Below, piece after piece: positions 61,782 to 64,000 of a stretch of 64,000 nt of DNA (its first letter is position 1; each line of letters opens with the position of its first letter). Source of the DNA: Prauserella flavalba (lineage in GTDB: Bacteria; Actinomycetota; Actinomycetes; Mycobacteriales; Pseudonocardiaceae); assembly GCF_003202235.1 (NCBI RefSeq), contig NZ_MASU01000005.1, positions 1,612,001-1,676,000 on the forward strand, read 5' to 3'. A program made the translations under genes and the position numbers. The notes beneath the pieces are model-generated. The model saw only the letters and a list, made by a program, of their open reading frames with translations, was not told the DNA's origin and made no database searches.

Positions 61782-63044
61782 TCACGCTCGGTCGGTGATC
61801 AGCTCCTTGAGTGCCGTCCCCGGGTCGGCGGCCGGGTCGGGGGCGATGGTCTTTCCCTTGCCCAGCGCGCGTTTGACGGCCAGGAAGTCCGCGGGCCGGT
61901 TCACCGACTCGGCGGCGATCAGCGCGCCGCCGCGGTAGTACAGGACGGTCAGGCCGGCGACGGAGCCGTCAGTCCGCACCACGTACCGGTCGTACCCGCT
62001 CGCGATGCCCGCGATCTGCAGCTTCAGCTCGCGCTGATCGGACCAGAACCACGGCACGGGTGTCCGCGGCGGCTCGGCCCCGGCGAGGGCCGCCGCGGCG
62101 GCCCTCGCCTGATCGTTCGCGTTCTGCACGGACTCGACGGCGATCAGCTCACCCGGCAGGTGCGGGTGGGGCCGCACCGTGCAGTCCCCGACCGCCCACA
62201 CCCCGGGGTGGCTGGTCCGGCAGGCGGCGTCGACGACGATGCCGCGCCGCACGTCGAGCCCCAGCTTCTCGGCCAGTGTGGTCTCCGGTACCGCCCCGAT
62301 CCCCACCAGCACGAGATCAGCGGGCAGCAGCCGCCCGTCGGCCAGGCGAACGTCCTGGACGCGGTGACCGTCGCCGACGAGCTCGCGGACGTCGGCGGCG
62401 AGTTCGAACTCCACGCCCCACTCGCGATGCCGCCCGGCCAGGAACTCCGGCAGCGGAGCGGCGCTGACCCGGCTCAGCAGGCGGTCCTCGCGTTCGACCA
62501 CCGTGGTCGCCAGACCGCGCGCGCTGGCGAGCGCGGCGGCTTCCAGGCCGATGTACCCGCCACCGACGATCACGACCCGGCCCGCCGTGGCCAGCCGGTC
62601 GCGCAGGCGCTCCGCGTCGTCGACGCCGCGCAGGACGCACACGCCGTCCAGGTCACCGCCGTCGGCCGGGAGCGGACGCGGCCGCGCACCGGTCGCCAGG
62701 ACGAGCCGGTCGAACTCGACGGTGTCCCCGCCCTCGCACATCGCCGTCCCCGCGCCGGAGCCGTCCACCTCGACGTCCGTCACCCGCCGGCCGGGACGCA
62801 CGTCGATGCCGGCGTCGCGGAAGAACTCCGGGGTGCGCAGGGCCAGGTCGGCGTGGACCGCCTTGCCGTCGAGAAACGCCTTGGACAGCGGGGGCCGCTG
62901 GTAGGGCTGGTGCGGCTCGTCGCCACAGAGCACGATCGGCCGGTCGTAGCCGAGTTCGCGCAACGTGGTCGCGACGCGGACGCCGGCCTCGCCGGCTCCG
63001 ACGACGAGCACACCGGCTCGCCCGCGGGCACGCTCGCTCATCAT
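61782..63044 (-). CDS. FAD-dependent ferredoxin reductase
   Basis: A 420-residue reductase of the putidaredoxin-reductase type. FAD motif 'VLVVGAGEAGVRVATTLREL', 'PYQRPPLSKAFL', NAD motif 'VVIVGGGYIGLEAAALASARG', 'GVWAVGDCTVRPHP' and the C-terminal reductase domain 'PWFWSDQRELKLQIAG' are all in place. ATG 63044 overlaps the ferredoxin stop (ATGA); a second ATG at 63041 is possible. It should pass electrons from NAD(P)H to the adjacent ferredoxin, and end 25 bp before the convergent mvaA gene. Confidence 0.92.
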   Translation of the reverse strand: MMSERARGRAGVLVVGAGEAGVRVATTLRELGYDRPIVLCGDEPHQPYQRPPLSKAFLDGKAVHADLALRTPEFFRDAGIDVRPGRRVTDVEVDGSGAGTAMCEGGDTVEFDRLVLATGARPRPLPADGGDLDGVCVLRGVDDAERLRDRLATAGRVVIVGGGYIGLEAAALASARGLATTVVEREDRLLSRVSAAPLPEFLAGRHREWGVEFELAADVRELVGDGHRVQDVRLADGRLLPADLVLVGIGAVPETTLAEKLGLDVRRGIVVDAACRTSHPGVWAVGDCTVRPHPHLPGELIAVESVQNANDQARAAAAALAGAEPPRTPVPWFWSDQRELKLQIAGIASGYDRYVVRTDGSVAGLTVLYYRGGALIAAESVNRPADFLAVKRALGKGKTIAPDPAADPGTALKELITDRA

Positions 63045-63361
63045 TGCTCCGGCGCCACGGTCACCTCGATGCCGTCCAGCTCGTCCGTCATCGGGATCTG
63101 GCAGGACAGCCTGCTGTTGGCCGTACGCTCGGCGGCCGCGTCGTCGAGCATCTCGTCCTCGAACTCTCCGACCTCGCCGGTCAGTGGCAGGTAGTCGTCG
63201 GCGACGTAGACGTGACAGGTCGCGCAGGCCATCGCGCCGCCGCACTCGGCGACGATCCCGGGGACTCCCGACCTGGTCGCCGTCTCCATGATCGAAGCGC
63301 CGGTGCGGGCCTCGACGATCTGCTGGGAACCATCGGCACGGTTGAACACGATCTTGGGCAT
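63041..63361 (-). CDS. [2Fe-2S] ferredoxin (putidaredoxin/adrenodoxin type)
   Basis: A 106-residue ferredoxin. Cluster ligands are C40-x5-C46-x2-C49 and C87 ('AECGGAMACATC' and 'RLSCQIP'), the adrenodoxin/putidaredoxin spacing. ATG 63361. Together with its reductase it forms the electron supply of a cytochrome P450 or similar monooxygenase. No P450 gene is in the window; it may lie beyond the right edge. Confidence 0.93.
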   Translation of the reverse strand: MPKIVFNRADGSQQIVEARTGASIMETATRSGVPGIVAECGGAMACATCHVYVADDYLPLTGEVGEFEDEMLDDAAAERTANSRLSCQIPMTDELDGIEVTVAPEQ

Positions 63362-63384
63362 GGGCAGGTCTCTTCGGTCGGGGC

Positions 63385-64000
63385 TCAGAACAGCTCGAAG
63401 TACTCGCGGTGCTCCCAGTCGGTCACCCCGTTGACGTAGGTGTCCTGATCGGGGTGGTCGGCGACCCAGGCTTCGTAGCGGGAGATCTCGCTGCGCTTCA
63501 TCGTCACCAGGTAGTCCACGAAGGTGTCGCCGAACTGCTTGCGGAAGAACTCGTCGGCGTGCAGGACGTCGACCGCGTCGGCGAGCGTGGTCGGCAGGTG
63601 CGGCACCTCGGCCGCGTACGGGTCCTCGCTGAGCGGTCCCGGCGAGGTCTCGTTGAGGATGCCGTCCAGCCCGGCCACGGCCTGGGAGGCGATGTAGAGG
63701 TACGGGTTCGCGGCGGCCTCGCCGACCCGGTTCTCCACGTGGGAGGCCTTGTCCCCGGGCGCGCTGATCACGCGCATCATGGCCGCGCGGTTGTCGTAGG
63801 CCCACGTCAGCCGGTCCGGCGCCAGCGAGTACGGCCGCCGCCTGCGGTAGCCGTTGACCGTGGGCGTGGTGAACACCGACGCCGGCGCACCGTGCGCCAG
63901 CTGCCCTCCCACGTAGTGCTGCCCCAGCGGGGACAGGGCCTCGTCCTTGCCGGGCACCATCAGGTTCTCGCCGGTCGTCGCGTCGGCGATGGAGGTGTGC
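63385..64000 (-). CDS. Glutamine-synthetase-like ligase, C-terminal part
   Basis: The right window edge cuts the gene; about 205 C-terminal codons are visible. 'PTVNGYRRRRPYSLAPDRLTWAYDNRAAMMRV' and 'HVENRVGEAAANPYLYIASQAVAGLDGI' are the ATP/substrate loop and active-site segment of the GlnA fold. The type is closer to gamma-glutamyl-amine ligases than to assimilatory GlnA, as judged from context with a ferredoxin and reductase. Such ligases activate amines by gamma-glutamylation before oxidation. The gene precedes the ferredoxin gene by 23 bp. Confidence 0.88.
   Translation of the reverse strand, partial: HTSIADATTGENLMVPGKDEALSPLGQHYVGGQLAHGAPASVFTTPTVNGYRRRRPYSLAPDRLTWAYDNRAAMMRVISAPGDKASHVENRVGEAAANPYLYIASQAVAGLDGILNETSPGPLSEDPYAAEVPHLPTTLADAVDVLHADEFFRKQFGDTFVDYLVTMKRSEISRYEAWVADHPDQDTYVNGVTDWEHREYFELF

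Overview
The window is very GC-rich DNA with tightly packed, often 1-8 bp overlapping genes, many GTG starts and strong third-position GC. It carries a type VII secretion target locus, a two-domain persulfide dioxygenase/rhodanese under a CstR-type repressor, and many LysR, TetR, IclR, Lrp and RpiR regulators. This fits an actinomycete of the Pseudonocardiaceae, most likely Amycolatopsis or a close relative. The genus is an inference; no marker gene or RNA gene is present. I saw no insertion sequence, prophage, tRNA or rRNA. The content is dominated by small catabolic and transport islands, each with its own regulator.

Left part (1-12.5 kb): a peptide/opine-type ABC importer (with an inner permease fused to an ATPase), a cytosolic-looking metzincin and an M20 amidohydrolase form one peptide-utilisation operon. 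A YnfA-type membrane protein, an SDR with an unusual N-terminal extension and a convergent TetR regulator follow. At 9.7-12.5 kb, on the minus strand, lies a sulfide/persulfide detoxification regulon: CstR-like repressor, MBL-rhodanese fusion, TauE/SafE exporter and a 55-residue Cys-rich protein. Two matching operators mark it.

Middle part (12.7-36.4 kb): (i) a carbohydrate-type ABC importer operon that also encodes a metallophosphoesterase and a tyrosine-phosphatase-like enzyme, next to an RpiR regulator; (ii) a DctM-like permease, a small membrane protein and a dehydrogenase-RraA fusion, divergent from an IclR regulator with twin 15-bp operators; (iii) a taurine/sulfonate-type ABC importer with a DapA-family lyase, an FMN alpha-hydroxyacid oxidase and a zinc alcohol dehydrogenase, divergent from a LysR regulator; (iv) an orphan AceE-like ThDP enzyme divergent from an Lrp regulator, with phased half-sites; (v) an SDR and a small SGNH-hydrolase/NTF2-like pair.

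Right part (36.5-64 kb): a large AAA-LuxR regulator, a remnant of an aminotransferase gene beside a 21-bp repeat array that flips orientation, a methyltransferase, and a type VII secretion locus (YbaB-like, EspC-like, WXG-like protein without an evident toxin domain). A catabolic island follows: RidA, LigI-like amidohydrolase, MFS, LysR, DapA-like, RraA-like and flavin-reductase-like genes. Then come two small proteins behind a consensus promoter, a GNAT, an MFS, and a minus-strand operon of hydantoinase/acetone-carboxylase-type A and B subunits with a class III CoA-transferase and an enoyl-CoA hydratase. That operon is divergent from a GAF-PucR regulator and a class II HMG-CoA reductase. The right edge holds a ferredoxin, its reductase and a truncated glutamine-synthetase-like gene, suggesting amine oxidation.

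Three related extragenic palindromes sit at operon ends (12.6, 24.1 and 31.05 kb). Two of them differ by paired changes that keep the hairpin intact, which is the clearest sign in this window of an undescribed repeat family.
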